In this document: one piece after another, positions 44,864 through 53,930 of the stretch
Layout of the letters: each line of letters begins with the position of its first letter
Numbering within the stretch: position 1 is the stretch's first letter
From: Porphyrobacter sp. LM 6
Lineage (GTDB): Bacteria; Pseudomonadota; Alphaproteobacteria; Sphingomonadales; Sphingomonadaceae
DNA: 64,000 nucleotides
Direction: 5' to 3'
NCBI RefSeq assembly: GCF_001720465.1
Contig: NZ_CP017113.1
Span: 2,356,001-2,420,000, forward strand
The notes under the pieces: model-generated
What the model saw: the letters and a program-made list of their open reading frames with translations, nothing else
Database searches by the model: none
What the model was told of the DNA's origin: nothing
Made by a program: the position numbers and the translations under genes

Positions 44864-46060
44864 TCAAACGCGGCGCCCGGAACTTGCCAGCAAACCCGCG
44901 CTGGCAATCGACAGCGCGGCGAACAGCACGAACAGTGCGGCATAGCCGAACGTGGGCACAAGCATAACCGTCAGCCATGGCATCACCATGCCCGGCACGG
45001 TGTTGGTGAGGTTGAACACGCCAAGATCGCGCCCGCGGTGTTGCGGCGCGGGCAGGACGCGCAGGGTCTGGCCGGAATGGAGCGACAGGAAGATCGCGGC
45101 TGCGCTTGCAAACAGGACATAGCCGGCAATCGCCCAGCCGAGCGAGCCCGCCGCCGCCATCGTCAGCAAGCCCGCCGCACATAGCAGCGCCGCACCGGTC
45201 AACGGCTGCACGGGACGACCATGCCGGTCCGACCAACGCCCCAGCAGCAGCGAAAGCGGCACCGCGCAGACCAGCACCGCGCTAAAGATATTGGCTGCGC
45301 CGTTTTCCGGGTAACCCGGTTCCAGCGAGCGCAGCCAGTAGAGCAGGAAGGCAAACATGCCCCCCTCGGCCACCTGAACCAGCAGGCGCGCCGCCCACAT
45401 CCGCATCACCACCCGGTCCTGGCGTGCCACCGGAGTTGCAGCGCGATCGGTGGCCTGCATCAGCGCCGGGCGTATGCGCCCTCCACCGAACACAACCGCA
45501 GGCAGCACCAGCGCGCACACCAGCAGCGCCACCAGCCCTAGCCGCGCTTGCGGACTGACTAGCCCCGCGAAGGTCACAAGCGAGCCCGCCAGCGCCCCCA
45601 GCGCCGGTGCCAGCGCCAAAGCCCCGCCCAGCACGCCCTTCTGGCTATCGGGGAAGCAATCTCCTGCCCATGCCATCAGCGGCGAGAGCATCAGGTTGAG
45701 CGCCACTTGCCAAGCCATGATCAGCAGCACCAATTCGCTCACCGACCGTGCCTCGCCCACGGCCAGCAGCAGAAGGCACGACGCAATCAGGCCCGCCACG
45801 ATCCACGGACGGCGGCGCTTGCTGCGATCACTGAGTATGCCGGCAGCGATATTGGCGAGGCTCGCGGCGACGGCACCGAGGAAGGTGACCTGCGCCAAGG
45901 CTGCGACATCCTCGCCGCCCTGTAGCTGGACGATCCGCTGGGGCATCAGCACTGTCAGCAGGGGCACATAGGCGACCGCGCCCCCGGCGGCGGCCAGTGC
46001 GAAAAGCACCAAGAACCAGACCGGCTGAGGCTCCGCCGGTGCGGCCGCGTCCCCGTTCAA
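44864..46060 (-). CDS. MFS sugar transporter
   Basis: A 398-residue permease with twelve predicted helices, GPH/SLC45-like. GILSDRSKRRRPWIVAGLI is the MFS cytoplasmic loop between helices 2 and 3. The likely start is a TTG at 46060 that overlaps the lacI stop (TTGA), since the next in-frame methionine would cut off helix 1. In this locus it probably imports beta-glucan oligosaccharides or glucose. Confidence 0.87.
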   Translation of the reverse strand: MNGDAAAPAEPQPVWFLVLFALAAAGGAVAYVPLLTVLMPQRIVQLQGGEDVAALAQVTFLGAVAASLANIAAGILSDRSKRRRPWIVAGLIASCLLLLAVGEARSVSELVLLIMAWQVALNLMLSPLMAWAGDCFPDSQKGVLGGALALAPALGALAGSLVTFAGLVSPQARLGLVALLVCALVLPAVVFGGGRIRPALMQATDRAATPVARQDRVVMRMWAARLLVQVAEGGMFAFLLYWLRSLEPGYPENGAANIFSAVLVCAVPLSLLLGRWSDRHGRPVQPLTGAALLCAAGLLTMAAAGSLGWAIAGYVLFASAAAIFLSLHSGQTLRVLPAPQHRGRDLGVFNLTNTVPGMVMPWLTVMLVPTFGYAALFVLFAALSIASAGLLASSGRRV

Positions 46061-47118
46061 GCCGCGCCCGATGCCGGTGCAGGTGCCGTGGAGGCGCGTT
46101 CGACCAGGCCAGCGGACACCTCGATTACCGCCTGCCCCTTATCGTCTTCGGCGCGCGCAATCAGATGCTCGACCGCACGCGAGACGGTTTCGGCAATCGG
46201 CTGGTCTATCGCGGTCAGCGGCGGCTGCGAGAAGCGCACGATCGGCGTGTTATCGAACGAGATCAGCGAGAGATCCTCGGGCACCCTCAAACCGCGCTCG
46301 CGTGCCACCTCGAGCGCCGCGAGCGTCATCTGGTCGCTGCTGGCGATAATCGCGGTGCATTTCGGATGGAGATCCAGCAGTGCGCGTGCGGCCTTAGCAC
46401 CTGAATCGTAACCGAAATCTCCGTTTTCGAGCAGTCCTTCGGTGGGCAGGCCATGTTCGGCCATCGCGCGCTTCCAGCCCTCGATCCGCCAGCCGCTCAG
46501 GCTGTATTGGTCCGGCCCGGCAATCATCCCGATCCGCCGGTGGCCAAGCGCGATCAGATGGTTGGTGGCCAAGTGCGCCGCGCCCTCGTCACCCATCGTG
46601 AGCGGGATCCCCGGCCCCGGCGCGTTCGATCCGATCCGCGCGAAGGGAATGCCCCGGTCGGCCAGCAGCTGCGTGATCAGGCGGTTTTCCGAGTGCGGCG
46701 GGGTCAGGATAACCCCATCGGGCTGGAGTGCCGAAATCGCGGCACCTAATTCACGCTCGACGTGATCGGAGTGGGTATCAACCAATTCGACCATCATGCG
46801 ATAGCCGTGCTTGTTGCAGGTTAGGATCCCGCCGAGCAGCATCTGGTCGACCCAGTCTGTGCCGCGCCGCTCACGCCAGTCTTCGAGCGTGCGTTCGCGG
46901 TCGTTGATGGCGAGGATGATATAGGAGCGCGATCCGCTCATCCGTTGCGCGGCGAGCGAGGGAACATAGCCCAGCCGTTCGATCGACGCGCGCACCTTGT
47001 CGCGCACCTGCGGGCGCACGTTGGGGCCGCCGTTCACCACCCGGCTTACCGTCTGGAGGGAAACCCCCGCGTCATCTGCCACGTCCCTGATCGTGACTGT
47101 CTTGCGCACCCGCGCCAT
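46057..47118 (-). CDS. LacI-family transcriptional regulator
   Basis: A 353-residue regulator. The helix-turn-helix and hinge (VTIRDVADDAGVSLQTVSRVVNGGPNVRPQVRDKVRASIERLGYVPSLAAQRM, residues 8-60) precede a periplasmic-binding-like effector domain. It lies between the permease and the TonB receptor genes and is the obvious candidate to bind the two TTGAGARCGTTMTCAA sites, giving carbohydrate-induced expression of GH3, receptor and halogenase. Confidence 0.94.
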   Translation of the reverse strand: MARVRKTVTIRDVADDAGVSLQTVSRVVNGGPNVRPQVRDKVRASIERLGYVPSLAAQRMSGSRSYIILAINDRERTLEDWRERRGTDWVDQMLLGGILTCNKHGYRMMVELVDTHSDHVERELGAAISALQPDGVILTPPHSENRLITQLLADRGIPFARIGSNAPGPGIPLTMGDEGAAHLATNHLIALGHRRIGMIAGPDQYSLSGWRIEGWKRAMAEHGLPTEGLLENGDFGYDSGAKAARALLDLHPKCTAIIASSDQMTLAALEVARERGLRVPEDLSLISFDNTPIVRFSQPPLTAIDQPIAETVSRAVEHLIARAEDDKGQAVIEVSAGLVERASTAPAPASGAA

Positions 47119-47139
47119 TGCCCGTCCATTCCGTCCCGT

Positions 47140-47331
47140 TCAGCGCATGCAAGCGCGACCCTTTTCCGGATCGCTCCCGCAGCGATAAACCCTCATCCAG
47201 TCAATTGCGAATTGCGCGGGAAAATTTGCCGCGGCAAGCCCCTTGGTGCTGTTTTCTTGCGACAGCCGCCCGCCATAAAGCAGCAGGGCCGCTGTCAGCG
47301 TTTCCGCCCACAGCAGCCCTGCCATTGTCAT
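47140..47331 (-). pseudogene. Fragment resembling the C-terminus of a GH16 beta-glucanase
   Basis: A 63-codon frame follows the TonB receptor stop by 12 bases, with AGAGGG as a ribosome binding site. Its second half, GLAAANFPAQFAIDWMRVYR followed by CGSDPEKGRACMR, closely resembles the last strand of GH16 laminarinases (the xxFxIDWVRVYR motif). The first half has no catalytic ExDxxE motif, so this is either a deletion remnant of a GH16 gene or a small protein whose start is fortuitous. The position in a beta-glucan locus supports the remnant reading. Confidence 0.55.
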
Positions 47332-47343
47332 GTTGTTGCCCTC

Positions 47344-50300
47344 TTAGAAAGCGAAGCGGGCAATGAAGGTGTAGCGGCGATCGTTGCGGAACACCGCGCT
47401 GATCGGGCGCGTCCCCTCGTAGTCCACCACCGTCGACAGCTGGGTAGTTTCGTCGAGCAGGTTCACGCCCTGCACGCCCAGCTTGATGTTGGGGGTCACG
47501 TTGTAGAAGATCGTCCCGTCAAGCTGACCACCGGCTTCCTGGAAGATCGGCGAGAACGGGAACAGGTCGTCCCGCTGCGTCACGAGGAAGGCGCTGCGCC
47601 AGTTGTAGGCTGCACGTACCGACAGCGGACCCTTTTCATAGAACAGGGTCGCATTGAGCGTGTGCTTTGACGTGCCCTGGAGCGGCAGCTGACCGGCGAA
47701 CGGACCGTTATTGAGCGGCCGGCCGGTCGAATTGACCGACGGCGAACCGATGCCCGAGATGTTCGGGTTCGGGAAACCACCGGCATCAATGTAGGTGTAG
47801 GTGACCGCAGTACCGAGCCCGCTGAGCATGCCCGGCAGGAAGTCATAGGTCTGCTGATAACCGAACTCGAGGCCCTTGAGCGTGCCCGAGAGGTCGTTGG
47901 CCGGACCATTGATGATCACATCCTGCGAGGTGCCGCCGGGCGTGGTGTAATTAACCAAGCCGGTCCCGTTGGTAATTCTCCCCGAGATATCCTTGGCAAA
48001 CAGCGCGAGGCTGAGCTGGCCAACGTTGGCGAAATACCATTCGAAGCTGAGATCGTAGTTCCACGCTTCGACGGGCTTGAGGTTGCGATTGCCAGTGGCG
48101 ATCGACAACAGCGGCCCATCGGTCACGCGGCCGCTGAAGCCCAGCACCCCGCCTGCGTTGAACAGGTTCAGGTCGGGACGGCTGATCCCCTTCGACACCG
48201 CACCGCGAATAACGATCCCGCTACCATTGTCGTAACGGACGTTGAAGGACGGCAGGAAGTGATCGAAGTTGATGTCGCGCCGGTCGTTGATGAGCTCGCC
48301 GGTGTGCAAAGCCGCAAATTCGGCAAGACGCGCACCGGTAAGGTCGCAGAAGACCTGTTGCGGGACGCCCGGAGCTTGGCAGACAGCCGTGATTTCCGAC
48401 ACCTGCACCACGCCATCGCCGTTACCACCGTTGGTCGTCGCGTCGAACCGTGCCGGGTCAGGGTACGCCACCAGCGAATTGTTGCTGACAGTCGTCCGGA
48501 CGTAACGCAGGCCGATGTTCCCCGCGAGCGAGGCACCACCACCGAAGTCGGTACCGAAATCGAGACGCGCATAGGCGGCCGAAGTCACCTCGGTAACGTC
48601 CGAAATTTCTCCCGGGCAGAACGGATCGCACTGCACGGTCGTACCGTCGAGCAGGGTGCGGGTGCGGCCGTTGACGCCGAGGTTGAAGCGTTCCGGCGAC
48701 AGGCCCAAGCCCGTGATCTGGTCCCACTGCTGATCGGTCACGCCGGACAGGTATTCCTGAAGGAAGTCATCGCCGCCGTAGAACCAAGCACCACCACCCG
48801 CGATCGGGGTGCCCGCTTCGCCGCGCTGGAAGTTGTCGGCAAACGGTGTGCGATAGGCAGACGCACCCGGAACTTCATCGGTGAACACCCCGCCTGCGAT
48901 CGCGAATTCCTGACCCGGCAGACCGGTGTAGAACCGGCCGGGGGTGAAACCCGACCAATCGGGAACATAAGGCCCCGGCCCCTGGAAACAGCCCGGACCT
49001 TCGCCCCAGGGCAAGCACCCTGCACGGCCCGCCCACGGCGCCGAAAGGTTGCCCCAGGTGCTGAAGTTGGTGTTGCGGTTGACGCGGTCGCGATTTGCCC
49101 AGCGGCCACCGATTTCCACCTTGCGGAAGAAGCCCTCGTCGCTGAGGTCGTATTCGAGGTTGCCGGAGAAGCTGAACAGCTCACCGTCGTTCTTCTCGCG
49201 GCTGTCGAGGCCGAACCAGTAATAGGTGCTAAACCCGCTGGAGAAGTAATCGGCAGGCGCGCCGACCGGAGCCAGAAACTCGATGTCCGGCGTATTGCCC
49301 GACAGGTCGATGGCGATGTCGGCCCAGGTGCTCATGGCACCGAACACCGAATCGCGGCTCAGGTTGGAGTTGAGGCTCTGCACCTCGATCTTGCCGCGGA
49401 AGCGATCGGTGAAGTTCATCTGCGCGTCGAACGAGATGTCTTCCGTGACGGAATTGGCTTCGCGCAGGAAGCGCAGCGTATCCATCGGGATACCGCCGCG
49501 ACCGAACGGGTTGGCGTAGGCATTGCCAACGCTTTGCGTCAGAATGCCGCTCACGAAGTTGCCGTTCTCGTCGAACTCGTAGCTCGTGCCCGGGCGCGGC
49601 TGGTTGGTCGAAACGCCATCGTCGATACGGCCGAGCAGCGCGAACTCTTCGGTGGCGAACGTCGTTTCCGAACGCAGATATTCGACCGTCATCAAAAGGT
49701 TGCCATCGAGCGTCTCGAACTGACCGACGGCCGAGAAGGCCTCGCGATCACGATCGAGCGTGGTCGAACGCACGTTGGCGAATTGCGGCACAAGGACCGA
49801 GTTCGGCGGCGGGAAGTTCTCCGGCGTGAAGTTGGGCACATCGCCGAACCCGCCCGAGTTAAGGTTGAAAATACGCGCGCAACCGGCGCTCAGATCAGCC
49901 GGACGATAGCAATAGTCGACCAGCTGCGAGGCATCGGTGCGGCTCTTCAGCTTCGACTTCGAATAGCTCAGCTGCAGGCCAAAAGTGCCCTGCCCCGTTT
50001 CAAAGGTATCCGACGCGAGGATGTTATAGGTAGGCGACCATTCCTGACGCAGATCGCCATAGTTCGCTTCGACCGAACCCGCGATGCGGAAACCGCGGCG
50101 GTCGAGCGGCTTGCGCGTGACCAGGTTGACGAGACCAGCGATGTGGCCTTCGATCTGGTCGGCGGTGATGTTCTTGTAGGTCTCGACGCGGCCGACGAGT
50201 TCGGGCGACACGTCTTCGAAGCTCAGCGCACGACCACCATTGGCCGAGAAGATGTCGCGCCCGTTAAGCTGCGAGCTGACATAGTCCAAACCGCGGATGA

Positions 50301-50670
50301 TGACACCCGTGCCCTCGACCGAGAAGCGGGTCGGGTCAGAGGTCTTTTCGAAGCGCCCGATGTTGACGCCGGGGATACGCTGGAGCGTCTCGGCAACCGA
50401 ACGATCGGGCAGCGCGCCGATATCTTCAGCGGTCACCACGTCGACGACGGTGTCCGCCCGGCGCTTGATGCTCTGCGCCGTCTGCAGCGAGGCGCGGAAG
50501 CCGGTGACGACGATTTCCTCTTCGGCCGAAGCAGGCGCAGCAGCCTGATCCTCGTCCGCCTGCGCGTCCTGCGCGAAGGCGGGCGCCGCGGTGGCCGCCG
50601 AAATGGCGATCGCCGAAGCGGTACCGAGAGCGAACAGCCGCCGACGCGGCGCAACGCTTGCGTATTTCAT
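47344..50670 (-). CDS. TonB-dependent receptor (carbohydrate type)
   Basis: A 1108-residue outer membrane receptor. The signal peptide ends at AAPAFAQ, and the TonB box region EEIVVTGFRASLQTAQSIKRRADTVVDVV is followed by the plug (ALPDRSVAETLQRIPGVNIGRFE ... VIIRGLDYVSSQLNGRDIF) and a long beta-barrel ending in RRYTFIARFAF with terminal Phe. This is the large subfamily found with glycan utilisation genes in sphingomonads and Caulobacter. It is read from a promoter region with a LacI-type operator, divergent from the halogenase-like gene. Confidence 0.95.
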   Translation of the reverse strand: MKYASVAPRRRLFALGTASAIAISAATAAPAFAQDAQADEDQAAAPASAEEEIVVTGFRASLQTAQSIKRRADTVVDVVTAEDIGALPDRSVAETLQRIPGVNIGRFEKTSDPTRFSVEGTGVIIRGLDYVSSQLNGRDIFSANGGRALSFEDVSPELVGRVETYKNITADQIEGHIAGLVNLVTRKPLDRRGFRIAGSVEANYGDLRQEWSPTYNILASDTFETGQGTFGLQLSYSKSKLKSRTDASQLVDYCYRPADLSAGCARIFNLNSGGFGDVPNFTPENFPPPNSVLVPQFANVRSTTLDRDREAFSAVGQFETLDGNLLMTVEYLRSETTFATEEFALLGRIDDGVSTNQPRPGTSYEFDENGNFVSGILTQSVGNAYANPFGRGGIPMDTLRFLREANSVTEDISFDAQMNFTDRFRGKIEVQSLNSNLSRDSVFGAMSTWADIAIDLSGNTPDIEFLAPVGAPADYFSSGFSTYYWFGLDSREKNDGELFSFSGNLEYDLSDEGFFRKVEIGGRWANRDRVNRNTNFSTWGNLSAPWAGRAGCLPWGEGPGCFQGPGPYVPDWSGFTPGRFYTGLPGQEFAIAGGVFTDEVPGASAYRTPFADNFQRGEAGTPIAGGGAWFYGGDDFLQEYLSGVTDQQWDQITGLGLSPERFNLGVNGRTRTLLDGTTVQCDPFCPGEISDVTEVTSAAYARLDFGTDFGGGASLAGNIGLRYVRTTVSNNSLVAYPDPARFDATTNGGNGDGVVQVSEITAVCQAPGVPQQVFCDLTGARLAEFAALHTGELINDRRDINFDHFLPSFNVRYDNGSGIVIRGAVSKGISRPDLNLFNAGGVLGFSGRVTDGPLLSIATGNRNLKPVEAWNYDLSFEWYFANVGQLSLALFAKDISGRITNGTGLVNYTTPGGTSQDVIINGPANDLSGTLKGLEFGYQQTYDFLPGMLSGLGTAVTYTYIDAGGFPNPNISGIGSPSVNSTGRPLNNGPFAGQLPLQGTSKHTLNATLFYEKGPLSVRAAYNWRSAFLVTQRDDLFPFSPIFQEAGGQLDGTIFYNVTPNIKLGVQGVNLLDETTQLSTVVDYEGTRPISAVFRNDRRYTFIARFAF

Positions 50671-50746
50671 GATGTTTCAAACCTCCCCTGACCCCATGGC
50701 ACTTTGTTACCGTCCACTAGGGGTGCCAGCAGGGTTGTAACTCATC

Positions 50747-50762
50747 TTGAGAGCGTTCTCAA
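50747..50762. promoter_or_regulatory. LacI-family operator between receptor and halogenase-like genes
   Basis: TTGAGAGCGTTCTCAA is a 16-base near-perfect palindrome (extended to 18 by flanking C and G). It matches the GH3 operator in 14 of 16 bases and lies between the two divergent start codons (50670 and 50865), so one site can regulate both. Confidence 0.82.
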
Positions 50763-50864
50763 GACTTGTAATCTGCGGTTCATATTGCATTCTGGCAACA
50801 CTCGGCGGGACTGGAAAATCCCGCTTACGACGCCGCAACAGGCGCAGCAGGGATCGAGGAAAAC

Positions 50865-52376
50865 GTGGCAATTCAACGCATAGTAATCGTCGGCGGCGGT
50901 ACGGCCGGGTGGATGGCGGGAGCGGCATTGTCGCGCCTCAAGACCGGCAGGCCTGTGGAAATCATCCTGATCGAATCCGAAGCGATCGGAACGGTCGGGG
51001 TCGGCGAAGCGACGATTCCCCCCTTCATCGGCTTCAACCAACTGCTCGGGATCAACGAGCGCGAGATGCTTGCCGAGGTCGGCGGCACCTTCAAGCTCGG
51101 CATCCAGTTCGAAAACTGGGGCAAGATCGGCGACAGCTACATCCACCCCTTCGGCGCCTATGGCTACACGATGGGCGGCATTTCCTTCCACCACATCTGG
51201 CATGCGATGGCACGCGCGGGCGACAAGCGTCCGATCCAGGTGTTCAACGTCGAGACGATGGCCGCTTATTTCGGCAAGTTCGCCCGCACCGAAGATTACA
51301 AGGGCGCCGATCTGCCGCCGGTCAACTATGCCTACCATCTCGATGCCGGGCGCTATGCCGCCTATCTGCGGCGCTATGCCGAAACGCGCGGCGTGGTGCG
51401 CCACGAAGGCAAGGTGCAGGACGTCGCGCTCGATGGCGAGAGCGGCTTCGTCACCGGGGTAACGCTTGACGACGGGCGCGAGTTCTCGGGCGATCTGTTT
51501 ATCGATTGCTCGGGCTTCCGCGGCCTCTTGATCGAACAGGCGCTCAAGACCGGCTATGACGACTGGAGCAACTATCTGCCGTGCAACCGCGCGGTCGCCT
51601 TGCCGTGCCAGCGCGAGGATGGCAGCCCGCCCCCGCCTTTCACCCGCGCCACTGCGCACCGTGCCGGCTGGCAGTGGCAGGTGCCGCTGCAACACCGGAA
51701 TGGCAACGGCCACGTCTACTGCTCAAGCTTCATGGAAGATCAGGAAGCGCTCGATATTCTGCTCGGCAACATCGCCGGCAAGCCGCAGGCCGAGCCCAAT
51801 TTCCTGCGCTTCGTGACCGGGCGCCGCAAGAAGTTTTGGAACAAGAACGTCGTCGCGCTAGGCCTTGCCGCCGGGTTCATGGAGCCGCTCGAATCGACCT
51901 CGATCCACCTCATCAACACCGGGATCGACAAGCTCGTGTCGCTGCTGTCGCTGGACGGGATCACGCAGGCGCAGGAAGATGCCTTCAACCGCCTGACGGG
52001 CCGCGAATATGCGCGCATCCGCGACTTCCTGATCCTGCACTACAACGCCACACAGCGCACGGATTCCGATTTCTGGAATTACGTGCGCACGATGGAAGTG
52101 CCGGTGACGCTGACCGAGAAGATCGAGATCTTCAAAGCCAACGGCCAGATCTTCCGCGAGGAGGACGAGCTCTTTACCGAGACCAGCTGGGCGGCAGTGA
52201 TGATGGGTCAGGGCATCCACATGGATGGCCACAACCCGATGGCCGACACGCTGGAGCCGGGCAAGACGCGGCAGGAGATCGACGAGATGGAAAAGTCGAT
52301 CCGCTTCATGGTGCAGAACATGCCGGGTCACGGCGATTACCTGAAGCACTATTGCCCCGCGCCGATGGCCGCGTAA
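50865..52376 (+). CDS. Tryptophan halogenase-like flavoprotein
   Basis: A 503-residue FAD-dependent protein of the tryptophan 7-halogenase family. GGGTAGW at 10-16 binds FAD, the catalytic lysine is Lys77 in TFKLGIQFENW, and W269-Q-W-Q-V-P274 matches the WxWxIP motif. In sphingomonads and marine bacteria such genes sit beside TonB receptors in glycan loci, where their substrate is not known. It starts with GTG after GAGGAAAAC and shares its promoter region and operator with the receptor. Confidence 0.92.
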   Translation: MAIQRIVIVGGGTAGWMAGAALSRLKTGRPVEIILIESEAIGTVGVGEATIPPFIGFNQLLGINEREMLAEVGGTFKLGIQFENWGKIGDSYIHPFGAYGYTMGGISFHHIWHAMARAGDKRPIQVFNVETMAAYFGKFARTEDYKGADLPPVNYAYHLDAGRYAAYLRRYAETRGVVRHEGKVQDVALDGESGFVTGVTLDDGREFSGDLFIDCSGFRGLLIEQALKTGYDDWSNYLPCNRAVALPCQREDGSPPPPFTRATAHRAGWQWQVPLQHRNGNGHVYCSSFMEDQEALDILLGNIAGKPQAEPNFLRFVTGRRKKFWNKNVVALGLAAGFMEPLESTSIHLINTGIDKLVSLLSLDGITQAQEDAFNRLTGREYARIRDFLILHYNATQRTDSDFWNYVRTMEVPVTLTEKIEIFKANGQIFREEDELFTETSWAAVMMGQGIHMDGHNPMADTLEPGKTRQEIDEMEKSIRFMVQNMPGHGDYLKHYCPAPMAA

Positions 52377-52467
52377 CCGCGTCAGGGCTTTCTTGACAAA
52401 CGGGGGCGGCATGGGGACAGAGGGCGCCCCGCCCTCCCCGTCCCGCCCTGCGAGGTTTCGCTCCGCA

Positions 52468-53262
52468 ATGACCAATGTTCCGCCCGGCTGGACCGCGCTG
52501 GTGCTGGCCGGTCAGCGCCCCGGCGTTGACCGGCTCGCAGCGCACTTCGGGCGCGAGGCCAAGGCGCTGATCCCGGTCGCAGGCACCCCGATGCTGGGCC
52601 GCGTGCTGCGCGCGCTGGCCGATACACCGGAAATCGCACGAATCATCGTGCTGGCGCAGGATGCCCCCGCACTGCTGGCCGATCCCGCGCTGGCATGGAC
52701 CACCGCAGACCCGCGGATCATCGCGCGGGTTTCCGGGCGCACCATCAGCGGATCGGTGCTTGATGCCGTCAACGATCCGGCGGTCGGCCTGCCGGTGCTG
52801 GTGACGACCGCCGACAATGTGATGCTCACCCCCGCAACGATCCGCGAATTCATCGCCGGAACGGGTGCCAGCGATGTCAGCGTCGCGTTGGTCGAACGCG
52901 GGCGGCTGGAAGCGGCCGTCGGCCCCAATCGCCGCACTTGGCTGACCTTCCGCGACGGTGCCTTCACCGGAGCCAACCTCTTCGCCCTCACCGGCCCGGC
53001 CGCCGCCAATGCGCTCAAGTTTTGGGAGCGGGTCGAGCAAGACCGCAAATCGGTGTTTCGCCTCGCCGCGCATTTTGGCCCGGTGCTGATGGTCAAGCTG
53101 CTGCTGAAGCGGATGAGCGTTCGTGCAGCGCTCGCCGCCGCCGGGGCAAAGCTCGGGGCGGGCGTCGCGCCGGTGCTGCTGTCGGACGGGCGCATGGGTG
53201 TCGATGTCGACAAGCCCGAGGATCATACGCTGGCCGAACGGCTGCTGGCGGAACGAGGCTGA
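52468..53262 (+). CDS. MobA-like nucleotidyltransferase
   Basis: A 264-residue protein. The N-terminus WTALVLAGQRPGVDRLAAHFGREAKALIPVAGTPMLGRVL carries the LAGxR...K nucleotide-binding motif of NTP transferases, then VLVTTADNVML with the metal-binding Asp. These enzymes activate small phosphorylated molecules with CTP or GTP. I use the ATG at 52468; earlier TTG/ATG starts add a low-complexity stretch. It heads a four-gene overlapping operon with HAD phosphatase and CDP-glycerol-transferase-like genes, so CTP activation of a polyol phosphate is the likely role. Confidence 0.85.
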   Translation: MTNVPPGWTALVLAGQRPGVDRLAAHFGREAKALIPVAGTPMLGRVLRALADTPEIARIIVLAQDAPALLADPALAWTTADPRIIARVSGRTISGSVLDAVNDPAVGLPVLVTTADNVMLTPATIREFIAGTGASDVSVALVERGRLEAAVGPNRRTWLTFRDGAFTGANLFALTGPAAANALKFWERVEQDRKSVFRLAAHFGPVLMVKLLLKRMSVRAALAAAGAKLGAGVAPVLLSDGRMGVDVDKPEDHTLAERLLAERG

Positions 53263-53267
53263 GCCAC

Positions 53268-53930
53268 GTGCGGCGCATCGCCCTCTACGATCTCGACCGG
53301 ACGGTGACCCGCGCGCCGACCTTCACGCCGTTCCTCGTCCACATGGCGGCGAGCGGCAATCCGCTGCGATTGCTGGGCGTGCCGCTGTGGATCCTCGCCA
53401 TGCTCGGCTACAAGGCGAAGCTCTATGGGCGCAAACCGCTCAAGCAGTTCGGCCTTACCCTGCTGGTGGGCCGCGTGGTCCGCAGCCCCGCGCTGCAACC
53501 GCGGATCGACCGCTTCCTCGCCCGCCAGCTTGTCCGCAACATCCAGCCGGGCGCACGCGCGCAGATCGCGGCCGACCGCGAGGCCGGAGTGACACTGGTG
53601 CTGGTGACCGCCGCGCCCGAAATCTATGCCGAAGCGATGGCAGAGGCGCTCGGCCTTCACGCCTGCATCGCCACCCGCCACCAGCGTAGCGCAGAGGGCC
53701 ACCTGCTCAGCGCGATCGACGGCGAGAACAACTACGGCAGCATCAAAGTGGGCCGGATCGAAGCGTGGCTTGCCGCCGAGGGCCTAGCCCGCGCCGACGT
53801 TCACCTCACCGCCTATACCGACCACGCGAGCGACGCGCCGATCCTGAACTTTGCCGATACCGGCGTGCTGGTGGGCCGCTATGCAAAGCCCGATCCACGC
53901 TGGTCGCAGGTCGATTGGAGCGCGGCATGA
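53268..53930 (+). CDS. HAD-IB family phosphatase
   Basis: A 220-residue HAD hydrolase. DLDRT at 8-12 has the nucleophile and acid aspartates, LVTAAPEIYAEAMAEALGL is the motif II region, and DHASDAPIL is motif IV. The HAD-IB type includes phosphoserine phosphatase and phospholipid head-group phosphatases. I use the GTG at 53268, five bases after the previous stop. Its end overlaps the next gene by four bases (ATGA). Confidence 0.87.
   Translation: MRRIALYDLDRTVTRAPTFTPFLVHMAASGNPLRLLGVPLWILAMLGYKAKLYGRKPLKQFGLTLLVGRVVRSPALQPRIDRFLARQLVRNIQPGARAQIAADREAGVTLVLVTAAPEIYAEAMAEALGLHACIATRHQRSAEGHLLSAIDGENNYGSIKVGRIEAWLAAEGLARADVHLTAYTDHASDAPILNFADTGVLVGRYAKPDPRWSQVDWSAA

Noticed and set aside
44769-45236. 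Much longer GH3 protein starting near 45236
   Set aside because: The added region overlaps the MFS gene in another frame and has no homology; a signal peptide with lipobox and ribosome binding site starts at 44768.
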